64,000 nt of DNA from Bifidobacterium margollesii (GTDB taxonomy: Bacteria; Actinomycetota; Actinomycetes; Actinomycetales; Bifidobacteriaceae). How positions within the stretch are numbered: the first letter of the stretch is position 1; each line of letters starts with the position of its first letter. The DNA lies in assembly GCF_002860355.1 (NCBI RefSeq), contig NZ_NMWU01000035.1, forward strand, positions 28,921-92,920, given 5' to 3'. Both the position numbers and the translations under genes were made by a program. Below, piece by piece: positions 9,484 to 18,112 of the stretch. Under the pieces are notes generated by a model. It did no database searches. It was not told where the DNA came from and saw only the letters and a program-made list of their open reading frames with translations.

Positions 9484-10863
9484 GTGGCAAAAGGCGCATC
9501 ATTATCAGGTTTCCCGGAGTGGCTTCCCGAAGAACGGGTCGTCGAGCAGCAGGCTATCGACACGCTCCGCAGGATTTTCGAACTCAACGGATTCCTCGGC
9601 ATCGAGACTCGTGCCGTGGAGCAAGGCTCTTCCCTGCTGAAGAAGGGCGAAACCAGCAAGGAGATCTACCTGCTGTCCCGTCTGCAGGAGGTGGGACAGG
9701 AGAACGACACTCCGGTGGAGGATCGTCTCGGACTGCACTTCGACCTCACCGTGCCGCTGAGCCGGTATGTGGTGGAGCACTCCGGCGACGTGGCGTTCCC
9801 GTTCAAGCGCTGGCAGATCCAGAAGGTGTGGCGAGGGGAGCGGCCGCAGGAAGGCCGGTTCCGCGAATTCATCCAGGCTGATATCGACGTCGTGGGCAAC
9901 GGCGAGCTGCCCGAGCACTATGAGGTGGAGCTGCCTCTGGTCATGGTCTCCGCGCTGGAGGCGCTGCGGGCCTTCGGTCTGCCGAAGGCCACGGTCCACG
10001 CGAACAACCGCAAGCTTTCCGAGGGATTCTATCGTGGCCTCGGCCTGACCGACATCGAAGGCGTGCTGCGGGAGATCGACAAGCTCGACAAGATCGGTGC
10101 CGACGAGGTCACCAAGCTGCTGGTGTCCGAATGCGGCGCCAGCGAGCAGCAGGCGTCCGCGTGCCTCGATCTGGCGTCCATGAGCGCGGCGACCGGCGCC
10201 GAACTCGCCGAACGGTTCGACGCGCTGTGCGCCCGGTATGGCATCGCCAAGGAGAGCGACGCCTACGGACTGGCCTCGCAGGGCCTGAACACGCTGGCGA
10301 TGATCGTGGACGAATCCGCGCGCATCCGTCCCGGCGCGGTGATCGCGGATCTCAAGATCGCCCGTGGACTGGACTATTACACCGGTTCCGTCTACGAGAC
10401 GTTCCTCGATGGCGCTGCCTCGCTGGGTTCCATCTGCTCCGGCGGTCGCTACGACAATCTCGCCACTCAGGGCAAGAGGAAGTACCCCGGCGTGGGCCTG
10501 TCGATCGGCCTGTCGCGATTGGTGTCGTACATGCTGCACACCGCCGGCGCCAAGGCCAGTCGCCAGTCGCCCGCCGCCGTGCTCGTGGCCGTGTGGAACG
10601 AGGACGGTCGCATGCAGGCCAACCGCATCGCCGCATCCCTGCGCGAGCGGGGCATCGCCACCGATGTGGCGCCCACCGCGGCCAAGCTGGGCAAGCAGAT
10701 CAAGTATGCGGACAAGCTCGGCATCCCCTACGTGTGGTTCCCCGGTCAGGAGGGTGAGGGCGACGAGGTGAAGAACATCGTCACCGGAGACCAGACCCCC
10801 GCCGATGCCACGTCGTGGGAGCCGGATACCGTGTATGCACGGCAGACCGTGGTCGTCGAGTAG
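9484..10863 (+). CDS. hisS: Histidine-tRNA ligase
   Basis: 459 residues if started at GTG 9484 (MAKGASLSGFPEWLP), which fits the family better than the in-frame ATG at 9442. Class II synthetase: motif 2 is KVWRGERPQEGRFREF, the histidine-specific loop is ARGLDYYTG, and motif 3 is GVGLSIGLSRL. The C-terminal anticodon-binding domain begins near PAAVLVAVWNEDG. It charges tRNA-His. It is followed 64 nt later by aspS, a common pairing. Translation probably starts without a leader (see the -10 box at 9470-9475). Confidence 0.93.
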   Translation: MAKGASLSGFPEWLPEERVVEQQAIDTLRRIFELNGFLGIETRAVEQGSSLLKKGETSKEIYLLSRLQEVGQENDTPVEDRLGLHFDLTVPLSRYVVEHSGDVAFPFKRWQIQKVWRGERPQEGRFREFIQADIDVVGNGELPEHYEVELPLVMVSALEALRAFGLPKATVHANNRKLSEGFYRGLGLTDIEGVLREIDKLDKIGADEVTKLLVSECGASEQQASACLDLASMSAATGAELAERFDALCARYGIAKESDAYGLASQGLNTLAMIVDESARIRPGAVIADLKIARGLDYYTGSVYETFLDGAASLGSICSGGRYDNLATQGKRKYPGVGLSIGLSRLVSYMLHTAGAKASRQSPAAVLVAVWNEDGRMQANRIAASLRERGIATDVAPTAAKLGKQIKYADKLGIPYVWFPGQEGEGDEVKNIVTGDQTPADATSWEPDTVYARQTVVVE

Positions 10864-10878
10864 TTCTGCGACTGAAAA

Positions 10879-10909
10879 GACCGAAAACCGACCGAAGAAA
10901 TAGACCGAA
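10879..10909 (+). repeat. Three GACCGAA repeats between hisS and aspS
   Basis: GACCGAA occurs at 10879, 10890 and 10903, spaced 11 and 13 nt, in the 64-nt gap just before the aspS Shine-Dalgarno. No T-box or other known leader structure is evident. Confidence 0.5.
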
Positions 10910-10927
10910 GCAAAAGGAAGAGAACAG

Positions 10928-12730
10928 ATGAGCCAGACGGCTTTCAGAACACATCATGCCACCGAGGTGACCGAGGCCCTGGTGGGCCAGAAGGTCACGC
11001 TTGCCGGTTGGGTTGATCGTCGCCGCGATCACGGTGGCGTCGCCTTCATCGATCTGCGAGACAACACCGGTCTCGTGCAGATCGTGATCTACGACGAGGA
11101 GGTCGCCCGCCCGCTGCGCAGCGAATTCGTGATTCAGGTCACCGGTGAGGTTCGTCTGCGTCCGGAAGGCAACGAGAACGATCATCTCGCCACCGGTCGG
11201 ATCGAGGTCGTGGTGGAGGATCTCAAGGTGCTGGCCAAGGCCGACGCGCTGCCGTTCCAGGTGTCCACCGCGCTGGAGAACGAATCCGAGAACAAGCTCC
11301 CCGGCGAGGATGTGCGACTCAAGTACCGTTACCTCGATCTGCGTCGTCCGTCCATGCAGCGCAATCTCAAGCTGCGTTCCGACATGACCCGCGCCGCCCG
11401 TCACGCGCTTGAGGAGATGGACTTCACCGAGGTCGAGACCCCGACGTTCATCAAGTCCACCCCGGAGGGCGCACGCGACTTCGTGGTGCCGGCCCGATTG
11501 GTGCCCGGCTCCTGGTACGCCCTGCCGCAGTCGCCCCAGCTGCTCAAGCAGCTGCTCATGGTCTCCGGCGTCGAACGCTACTACCAGCTTGCCCGCTGCT
11601 ACCGTGACGAGGACTTCCGCGCGGATCGCCAGCCGGAATTCACCCAGCTTGACATGGAGATGGCCTTCGTTGATCAGGAGGACGTGATGGCCATGGCCGA
11701 GAAGGTCATCGCCGCCATCTGGAAGGCCGCCGGCTACGAGGTGCAGCTGCCGCTGCCGCGCATCAGCTGGCAGGACGCTATGGACAAGTACGGTTCCGAC
11801 AAGCCGGATCTGCGGTTCGGCAATCCGCTCGTCGACCTCACCGAATACTTCAGGAACACCCCCTTCCGTGTGTTCCAGGCCCCGTATGTGGGCGCCGTCG
11901 TCTACTCCGGTGCCGCCGATCTGCCCCGTCGTCAGTTCGACGCCTGGCAGGATTGGGCGCGCCAGCGAGGCGCCAAGGGTCTGGCCTACGTGCAGTTCGA
12001 GGCCGACGGCACCCTCAAGGGTCCCGTCGCCAAGAACCTTTCCGAGGAGGAGCGCAACGGCCTGATGGAGGCCACCGGTGCCAAGCCGGGAGACGCCGTG
12101 TTCTTCGCCGCCGGGCACAAGGAAAGCTCCCAGCTGCTGCTGGGTGCCGTGCGAGTGGAGATCGCCGATCGTCAGGGTCTGCTCAAGCCCGATGACTTCG
12201 CCTTCACCTGGGTCGTCGACTTCCCGCTGTTTAAGCCCACCGACGATCCCGATGACGATGACGTCGCCGTCGGCCACTCCAAGTGGACCTCCATGCATCA
12301 CCCCTTCACCATGCCGAGCGCCGATTGGATCGACAGGTTCGACAAGGATCCCGAGCATGCCATGTCCGATTCCTACGACATCGTCTGCAACGGCGAGGAG
12401 ATGGGCGGTGGTTCCGTGCGTATCCACCGCGATGACATTCAGGATCGCGTGCTCAACGTTCTGGGCATCGACCCCGAAGAGGCCAAGGAGAAGTTCGGCT
12501 TCCTGCTCGATGCCTTCAAGTTCGGCGCTCCGCCGCACGCCGGCATCGCCCTCGGCTGGGATCGTACCGTGTCGATCCTCGCCGGTGCCGACTCCATCCG
12601 CGACGTCATCGCCTTCCCGAAGGCCGGTGGCGGCCGTGATCCGCTGACCGGAGCCCCGGCTCCGATCTCGGACGAGCAGCGCGCCGAAACCGGTGTGGAC
12701 TACGATCCCGAAGAGGACGAGCAGCACTAG
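10928..12730 (+). CDS. aspS: Aspartate-tRNA ligase
   Basis: 600 residues, the bacterial length with the inserted GAD domain. OB-fold anticodon domain at the N-terminus ([23 protein letters not shown]). Motif 2 region: [20 protein letters not shown]; motif 3: [15 protein letters not shown]. Whether it is discriminating or makes both Asp- and Asn-tRNA cannot be settled by eye; many actinobacteria use the nondiscriminating type with GatCAB. ATG 10928 has an AAGGAAGAG Shine-Dalgarno. Probably co-transcribed with hisS. Confidence 0.95.
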   Translation: MSQTAFRTHHATEVTEALVGQKVTLAGWVDRRRDHGGVAFIDLRDNTGLVQIVIYDEEVARPLRSEFVIQVTGEVRLRPEGNENDHLATGRIEVVVEDLKVLAKADALPFQVSTALENESENKLPGEDVRLKYRYLDLRRPSMQRNLKLRSDMTRAARHALEEMDFTEVETPTFIKSTPEGARDFVVPARLVPGSWYALPQSPQLLKQLLMVSGVERYYQLARCYRDEDFRADRQPEFTQLDMEMAFVDQEDVMAMAEKVIAAIWKAAGYEVQLPLPRISWQDAMDKYGSDKPDLRFGNPLVDLTEYFRNTPFRVFQAPYVGAVVYSGAADLPRRQFDAWQDWARQRGAKGLAYVQFEADGTLKGPVAKNLSEEERNGLMEATGAKPGDAVFFAAGHKESSQLLLGAVRVEIADRQGLLKPDDFAFTWVVDFPLFKPTDDPDDDDVAVGHSKWTSMHHPFTMPSADWIDRFDKDPEHAMSDSYDIVCNGEEMGGGSVRIHRDDIQDRVLNVLGIDPEEAKEKFGFLLDAFKFGAPPHAGIALGWDRTVSILAGADSIRDVIAFPKAGGGRDPLTGAPAPISDEQRAETGVDYDPEEDEQH

Positions 12731-12793
12731 ACGAACGCTCGAAAGGACGGGCGATGAATCCCGTCCGGTGCGAGGATCGATAACTCGATCAAC

Positions 12794-12839
12794 ATATGGG
12801 AAGACCTCCACGATCCGAACCGTGGAGGTCTTCCCATAT
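12794..12839. terminator. Bidirectional terminator hairpin
   Basis: Perfect 19-bp arms (12794-12812 and 12821-12839) with an 8-nt loop, between the convergent aspS and ABC ATPase genes. Confidence 0.88.
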
Positions 12840-12902
12840 CTCATGCCGCCGCCGTCGTCCGTCTCTCCGGCGGCGCTATCGGCTCCATCGGCGTGTCACC
12901 CC

Positions 12903-13706
12903 TCACTCCTCATGGATCAGATCCCAGATATGCTGCACGTACGACTGGAACCGTTCGGTGGCGATCATCTCCTGGGTGCGCGGACGCGGTAGATCGATGG
13001 CGATGTCCTCTCGCAGACGACCAGGTCGGGGAGTGAGCACCACCACGCGGTCGGCGGTGAATACGGCTTCCTCGATATCGTGGGTCACCATCATCACCGT
13101 CATGCGATTCGCCTCCCATACCTGGGTGAGCAGAATCTGCATCTCCTGACGGGTCAGTGCGTCCAGTGCCCCGAACGGTTCGTCCATGAGCAGCACCGAC
13201 GGCCGGTACGACAGCGATCTCGCCAACGCCAAACGCTGCTTCATGCCTCCGGAGAGTTCGTTCGGATAGGCGTGCTCAAAGCCGGCGAGCTTCACATCGG
13301 CCAGATGCTTCCGAGCGATATCCATCCGCTCGGATTTCGACAGTCCGTCCTCTCCTCGCAAGGCGAATTCCACGTTGTCCTGACAGCTCAGCCATGGCAG
13401 CAGCGCCGGCTGCTGGAAGACGATGCCTCGATCGCGGCCGGGCCCATCGATCGGCCGCCCGGAGGCCAGCACCGATCCCTGCGTGGGTTCCAGCAGACCG
13501 CCGATGATCGACAGCAGCGTGCTCTTGCCGCATCCCGAGGCACCCACCACGGCCACGAACTCGTTCTCGTGGAAATCCAGATCGATGTGCTGCAGCACGT
13601 TCAACGAGCCGAACGACATCGATACGTCCCGCACGCTGATGCGAGGAGCATCGATGCCCGCCTTGCGGTCGTCGGATGCGCCGATCCGTGACGTACCATC
13701 GCTCAT
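12903..13706 (-). CDS. ABC transporter ATP-binding protein (nitrate/sulfonate/taurine type)
   Basis: 267 residues from ATG 13706, Shine-Dalgarno GGGAGG. ATPase subunit of an uptake system. Walker A GASGCGKST, Q-loop VFQQPALLPW, signature LSGGMKQR, Walker B VLLMDEPFGALD, H-loop VTHDIEEA. The QPALLPW and DEPFGALD forms are typical of the SsuB/TauB/NrtD subfamily. Its ATG overlaps the stop of the permease gene (ATGA), so SBP-permease-ATPase form one coupled operon. The open frame runs further upstream, but that part is a shadow of the permease gene. Confidence 0.9.
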   Translation of the reverse strand: MSDGTSRIGASDDRKAGIDAPRISVRDVSMSFGSLNVLQHIDLDFHENEFVAVVGASGCGKSTLLSIIGGLLEPTQGSVLASGRPIDGPGRDRGIVFQQPALLPWLSCQDNVEFALRGEDGLSKSERMDIARKHLADVKLAGFEHAYPNELSGGMKQRLALARSLSYRPSVLLMDEPFGALDALTRQEMQILLTQVWEANRMTVMMVTHDIEEAVFTADRVVVLTPRPGRLREDIAIDLPRPRTQEMIATERFQSYVQHIWDLIHEE

Positions 13707-14515
13707 GGTCTTGCCTCCCAACGTTTGAAGGCGCGCTTGCCGATGGCTCGCATCACCTGATCGAAGAACAGTCCGAGAATGCCCAGCACCACCACGTAGC
13801 CGATGATCACGTCGGTGGCGAAATACCGCTGCGAAACGGTGATCCGGTATCCGAGGCCCGACGTGGCGGCCACCAGTTCGGCCACCACCAGCCACGTCCA
13901 CGCCCATCCGAGGCTTACGCGCAACGCATCCCAGATGCGCGGCAGCGACGAGGGGAAGACGATTCGCATGATGATCCGGGACTTCTTCATGCCCAACGTC
14001 TCGCCGAAATCGATGAGGTTCTGCGGCACCTGCATCACCGCGTCGCAAACCAGCAGCACCAGTTGGAAGAACGTACCCATCCAGATGATCAGGAACTTCT
14101 GCAGATCGTCGGTGCCGGCCCAGATGATCGTCAGCGGCACGAACGCCACGACCGGCATGTAGCGGATGAAGTCCATCAACGGTTCGATGGCGCTGAGCAC
14201 CCATTCGCTGACGCCCATCATCACGCCGAGCGGAACCGCCATCACCACGGCGATCAGATACCCCACGGTGATGCGGTACACGCTGGTGCCGATGTCGCTC
14301 CACAGCACGCCCTGCGTGGCCTGATCGACCAGCGCCTGCGCCACTGCGGATGGGGAGGGCAGGAACAGCGGGTCCACCATGCCGGTTTCGGTCACCGCAG
14401 CCCACAGCGCCAGCAGCACCACGAAGGTGGCCAGCGACGCGGCGATGCGCTGGCTGCGGCGCAACGGCGCGCGCAGACGGCGCGACTTCCTTCTCTTCGC
14501 TGACGGCATGGTCAC
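13703..14515 (-). CDS. ABC transporter permease (nitrate/sulfonate/taurine type)
   Basis: 270 residues. About six hydrophobic helices, starting with ATFVVLLALWAAVTETGMV, and the EAA-loop segment DFGETLGMKKSRIIMRIVFP that contacts the ATPase. Start taken as GTG 14515, which overlaps the upstream stop (GTGA) and has AAGG 7 nt ahead; ATG 14509 is the alternative. Membrane partner of the flanking ATPase and binding protein. Confidence 0.87.
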   Translation of the reverse strand: MTMPSAKRRKSRRLRAPLRRSQRIAASLATFVVLLALWAAVTETGMVDPLFLPSPSAVAQALVDQATQGVLWSDIGTSVYRITVGYLIAVVMAVPLGVMMGVSEWVLSAIEPLMDFIRYMPVVAFVPLTIIWAGTDDLQKFLIIWMGTFFQLVLLVCDAVMQVPQNLIDFGETLGMKKSRIIMRIVFPSSLPRIWDALRVSLGWAWTWLVVAELVAATSGLGYRITVSQRYFATDVIIGYVVVLGILGLFFDQVMRAIGKRAFKRWEARP

Positions 14516-15519
14516 TTGGCCGCCTTCTGCGCGAATTCGGCGTTCACATAGTCGTCGGGGTTCAGGGTGCTGCTGACGATCTTGGCCTTGATCGAGGCCT
14601 TGTTCACCGCTTCGAACGTGGATTTGAAGTCGCCGGTGAGCTTGCCGGCGTTGTCCTTGGCGGTGAAGTATTTCACGCCGGCGAACGCGGTCTTGAGGTC
14701 CTCCTTCTTGGAGCCGATCGCCGTGGCGATGATCTCCTGACCTTCATCGGTGCTCTCGTTGTAGAAGGCGATGGATTGATCCCAGGCCTTGAGCAGACTG
14801 GTCAGCTGATCGGGGTGGTTCCTGATGAAGTCGTTGCGGACCACCAGCACGTCGGAGATCAGACCTTCCTTCGCGCTCGGCGTGTACACCACCTTGAGGT
14901 TCGGGTCCTTCTGCTTGGCCTCGGTGATGTATGGCTCGTAGGTCACGGCGGCGGGCACCTTGCCGGCGATCACCGCGGTTCCCGCCGAGCTGGCGCTCAT
15001 CGGCACCTTCTTGATGTCGTTCACGCTCAGCCCCTGCTCCTCCAGCGCGTAGTTGAGCAGCACGTCGGAGGTGCTGCCCTCCTCGTAGGCCACGGACTGC
15101 CCCTTGAGGTCGGCCACGCTGGAGACGCTGCCGTCGGAGATGATCGCGTCGGCGGTCTCCGAGGCGTCGAGCACCATCACCACGGAGACGTCCACCTTGT
15201 TCTCCAGCATCTGCAGCGCGCTCTGCGTACCCACGTTGCCCGCCTGGATCTTGCCGGCGGCGATGGCCGCGTTCATATCGGAATCGGTGTCGAAGTTCGT
15301 GATCGTGGCGTTGACGTTCTGGTCCTTGAAGTAGCCCTTCTTCTCGGCGATGTACCAGGGGGCGTATCCCAGCCAGGGCTCCACGCCGATCGAAACCGAG
15401 GCGTTCTCGTCCTTCGAGGACGACGATGAGCTTCCGCAGCCGGCCAGGGCGGTGGCGGAGATCAGTACGGCTGTGGCTGCGGCTGCGACGGAACGGAACT
15501 TGCGGGTTAGTGCGTTCAT
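14512..15519 (-). CDS. ABC transporter substrate-binding lipoprotein (NrtA/SsuA/TauA family)
   Basis: 335 residues from ATG 15519, Shine-Dalgarno AAGGAC. A lipoprotein signal peptide ends at ATALAGC (Cys28), followed by a Ser-rich linker. The mature part opens with SIGVEPWLGYAPWYIAEKKG, characteristic of the NMT1/SsuA-like fold that binds sulfonates, nitrate, taurine or pyrimidine precursors of thiamine. The ligand cannot be chosen from sequence alone. First gene of a three-gene operon; a large inverted repeat lies upstream at 15591-15638. Confidence 0.88.
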   Translation of the reverse strand: MNALTRKFRSVAAAATAVLISATALAGCGSSSSSSKDENASVSIGVEPWLGYAPWYIAEKKGYFKDQNVNATITNFDTDSDMNAAIAAGKIQAGNVGTQSALQMLENKVDVSVVMVLDASETADAIISDGSVSSVADLKGQSVAYEEGSTSDVLLNYALEEQGLSVNDIKKVPMSASSAGTAVIAGKVPAAVTYEPYITEAKQKDPNLKVVYTPSAKEGLISDVLVVRNDFIRNHPDQLTSLLKAWDQSIAFYNESTDEGQEIIATAIGSKKEDLKTAFAGVKYFTAKDNAGKLTGDFKSTFEAVNKASIKAKIVSSTLNPDDYVNAEFAQKAAK

Positions 15520-15590
15520 AGATGGGTCCTTATGTTCTCTCATGATCGATGCGCTGCGTGCGCAACGGCCCTCATGATAACCGCGGTCAG

Positions 15591-15638
15591 GTTAATTTGG
15601 TCGGTTTGTCCGTAGGATGGTCAACCAACCAAATTAAC
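15591..15638. promoter_or_regulatory. Imperfect 17-bp inverted repeat between divergent ABC operons
   Basis: GTTAATTTGGTCGGTTT (15591-15607) faces AACCAACCAAATTAAC (15623-15638); the outer 11 bp are perfectly complementary and one position mismatches. The spacer is 15 nt. The site lies 72-119 nt upstream of the minus-strand binding-protein gene, on the side of the plus-strand gluA-like gene. Two half-sites for a dimeric regulator are the simplest reading. Confidence 0.55.
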
Positions 15639-15740
15639 ATTCCGGATCGAAGTGTGGTGATTTCGGCGTGAAATCAAGGTGTTTCGTGCTTTTCCGCACT
15701 GTTTCGGAACGGTACGTCGAACGATTTAATGACCCTGCGG

Positions 15741-15746
15741 TATCAT
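15741..15746 (+). promoter_or_regulatory. -10 box for a probable leaderless gluA transcript
   Basis: TATCAT ends 7 nt before ATG 15754, so transcription would begin at the start codon. No Shine-Dalgarno is present. Confidence 0.5.
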
Positions 15747-15753
15747 GCACCGT

Positions 15754-16524
15754 ATGTCTGAAATGAAGATCACCACCGAGGATGCGACGCATCCGCTTGT
15801 AGAAATGACCCACGTCGAAAAGCATTTCGGCGATCTCCATGTCCTCAAGGACATCAATCTCAAGGTGGCCAAGGGCGAGGTGCTCGTCGTCGTCGGCCCA
15901 TCCGGCTCCGGCAAGTCCACCATGTGCCGCACCATCAATCGTCTGGAGACCATCGACTCCGGAGACATCCGCATCGACGGCAGACCGCTGCCTCAGGAAG
16001 GCAAGGAGCTGGCCCGTCTGCGCGCCGAGGTGGGCATGGTGTTCCAGTCCTTCAACCTGTTCGCCAACAAGACCATTCTGCAGAACGTGACCCTCGCCCC
16101 GATGAGGGTTCGCCACATGTCCCAGAAGGAGGCCGAGGATCAGGCCATGGATCTCCTCCGGCGTGTGGGCGTCGACACGCAGGCGTCCAAGATGCCCAGC
16201 CAGCTTTCCGGCGGCCAGCAGCAGCGTGTGGCGATCGCCCGGGCGCTGGCCATGCAGCCGAAGGTCATGCTGTTCGACGAGCCGACCTCCGCGCTTGATC
16301 CGGAAATGGTCAACGAGGTGCTTGACGTGATGATCGAACTGGCCCATGAGGGCATGACGATGATCTGCGTGACCCACGAGATGGGATTCGCGCGCCGTGC
16401 CGCCGATCGCATCGTGTTCATGGCCGACGGTCGGATTCTGGAGCAGGCCTCGCCCGACGAGTTCTTCGACAATCCGCAGACCGAGCGGGCCAAGGACTTC
16501 CTGTCCAAGATCCTCACCCACTGA
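15754..16524 (+). CDS. gluA: Amino-acid (glutamate-type) ABC transporter ATP-binding protein
   Basis: 256 residues from ATG 15754. ATPase of a polar amino-acid uptake system. Walker A GPSGSGKST, Q-loop MVFQSFNLFANKT, signature LSGGQQQR, Walker B VMLFDEPTSALDPEMV, H-loop CVTHEMGFAR: the DPEMV form is diagnostic of the GlnQ/GluA class. First gene of a four-gene ABC operon with binding protein and two permeases in the GluABCD order known from Corynebacterium. Substrate glutamate is inferred from this order, not proven. Confidence 0.92.
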   Translation: MSEMKITTEDATHPLVEMTHVEKHFGDLHVLKDINLKVAKGEVLVVVGPSGSGKSTMCRTINRLETIDSGDIRIDGRPLPQEGKELARLRAEVGMVFQSFNLFANKTILQNVTLAPMRVRHMSQKEAEDQAMDLLRRVGVDTQASKMPSQLSGGQQQRVAIARALAMQPKVMLFDEPTSALDPEMVNEVLDVMIELAHEGMTMICVTHEMGFARRAADRIVFMADGRILEQASPDEFFDNPQTERAKDFLSKILTH

Positions 16525-16585
16525 CCGCTCCGGTGTCGTGCAGCAGAGCGTCATCGTCGAGGGAAGTCGAGAAGAAAGACAATCT

Positions 16586-17425
16586 ATGAAATCAATGAGT
16601 GCAACCATGCGTCGCATGTGGCGCAGGGCCGTCGCGGTGATATGCGCGTTGGCCTGCGTGTTCGCCGTCTCCGCCTGCGGCTCGTCCGACGAGGAGGGCA
16701 AGATCCGCATCGGCATCAAGTTCGACCAGCCCGGTCTGGGCTTCAAGAAGTCGGGAACCTACGTCGGATTCGATGTGGACGTGGCACGATACGTGGCGCA
16801 GGAGCTGGGATACTCCGAAGACCAGATCATCTGGAAGGAAGCCCCCTCCAAGCAGCGTGAGGCCATGCTGCAGAACGGCGACGTGGATATGATCCTCGCC
16901 TCGTATTCCATCACCGACACGCGCAAGAACGCAGTGTCGTTCGCAGGCCCCTATTTCGTCGCCGGCCAGGATCTGCTCGTACGCCGGGACGACGACTCCA
17001 TCAAAGGGCCCGAGGACCTCAACGGCAAGCGCCTGTGCTCGGTGACCGGTTCCACATCGGCCACCACCGTGAAGGAGAAATTCGCCAACGAGGTGCAGCT
17101 CATGGAACAACCCGGCTACGCCGAATGCGCCACCGCGCTGTTCTCCGGCATCGTCGACGCCGTGACCACCGACGACATCATCCTCGCCGGCCTCGCCTCG
17201 GCCTCGCGCGGCAAGCTCAAGGTGGTCGGCAAGCCGTTCACCCAGGAGTACTACGGCGTGGGCATCAAGAAGGGCAATACGGAATTCGCCCGGAAGATCA
17301 ACGCCGCCATCGCGAAGATGATCAAGGACGGTTCCTGGGAGCGTGCCGTGAAGGACAACACCAAGGGCACCGGATACACGCCGAATGCCGAATACAACCC
17401 GCCGAAACCGACGGAGGGGGAGTGA
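16586..17425 (+). CDS. gluB: Amino-acid (glutamate-type) ABC transporter substrate-binding lipoprotein
   Basis: 279 residues from ATG 16586. Lipoprotein signal peptide ending at FAVSAC (Cys31). The mature part has the SBP family 3 pattern: a YVGFDVDVARYVAQELGY lobe, then KEAPSKQREAMLQNGDVDMI, then SYSITDTRKNAVSFAGPYF. The Shine-Dalgarno is weak and ATG 16595 is also possible. It sits 61 nt after gluA and just before the permeases. GluB-type binding to glutamate is inferred. Confidence 0.9.
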   Translation: MKSMSATMRRMWRRAVAVICALACVFAVSACGSSDEEGKIRIGIKFDQPGLGFKKSGTYVGFDVDVARYVAQELGYSEDQIIWKEAPSKQREAMLQNGDVDMILASYSITDTRKNAVSFAGPYFVAGQDLLVRRDDDSIKGPEDLNGKRLCSVTGSTSATTVKEKFANEVQLMEQPGYAECATALFSGIVDAVTTDDIILAGLASASRGKLKVVGKPFTQEYYGVGIKKGNTEFARKINAAIAKMIKDGSWERAVKDNTKGTGYTPNAEYNPPKPTEGE

Positions 17426-17426
17426 C

Positions 17427-18104
17427 ATGCAGAGCTTCATCGACCTGTTTTCCGAATATGACGTGCTCTCCGCGTTCCTGGTCAACATCGAACTGACCCT
17501 GTGGTCGACGCTGTTCTCGATGATCCTCGGCGTGATCCTAGTGATGATGCGCATCTCGCCGATCGGCTCCATGCGTGCCGTGGCCGGCGGATACGTGGAG
17601 TTCTTCAAGAACATGCCCCTCACCATCATCATGGTGTTCATGGTGCTCGGCGCCTACGCCCAGCTCAAACTCACGTTCTCCGACACCTTCGCCACGAACT
17701 TCTTCTGGCTCGCCGTCACCGGTCTGAGCCTGTACACCGCGGCGTTCGTCTGCGAATCGCTGCGAAGCGGCATCAACACCGTGCCGCTCGGGCAGGCCGA
17801 GGCCGCACGCGCCCTCGGGTTGGGATTCATGCAGTCCGCCACCGAGATCATCCTGCCGCAGGCGTTCCGCGGATCGGTGGCTCCGCTGGGCAACACGTTC
17901 ATCGCACTGCTGAAGAACTCCACCGTCGCCGCGGCCGCGTCGGTCGCCACGGAAACGTCCTCGCTGATGAGCGAGATGATCGAATACCATCCCGACGTGA
18001 TCGTCTCGATCTTCCTGATCTTCGCGTTCGGCTACGTGATCATGATCATCCCGATCGGCATGCTGACCACCTATCTGTCCAACAAACTGGCCGTGCGGAG
18101 GTGA
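17427..18104 (+). CDS. gluC: Amino-acid ABC transporter permease (GluC type)
   Basis: 225 residues, starting 1 nt after the gluB stop. Five or so hydrophobic helices; the conserved EAA-like segment is LGQAEAARALGLGFMQSATEIILPQAFR, as in HisM/GlnP permeases. GGAGGGGGAG directly upstream is a strong Shine-Dalgarno. It pairs with GluD to form the heterodimeric channel. Confidence 0.9.
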   Translation: MQSFIDLFSEYDVLSAFLVNIELTLWSTLFSMILGVILVMMRISPIGSMRAVAGGYVEFFKNMPLTIIMVFMVLGAYAQLKLTFSDTFATNFFWLAVTGLSLYTAAFVCESLRSGINTVPLGQAEAARALGLGFMQSATEIILPQAFRGSVAPLGNTFIALLKNSTVAAAASVATETSSLMSEMIEYHPDVIVSIFLIFAFGYVIMIIPIGMLTTYLSNKLAVRR

Positions 18105-18112
18105 CGGCGACG

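Noticed and set aside
10864-10927. T-box leader before aspS
   Set aside because: The gap is only 64 nt and lacks T-box sequences.
10781-12844. Long open frame antisense to aspS
   Set aside because: Shadow of aspS; low-complexity His/Gly/Val-rich translation.
14512-15753. TPP or other riboswitch ahead of the NrtA-like operon
   Set aside because: The leader lacks riboswitch core sequences; the inverted repeat looks like a DNA operator.
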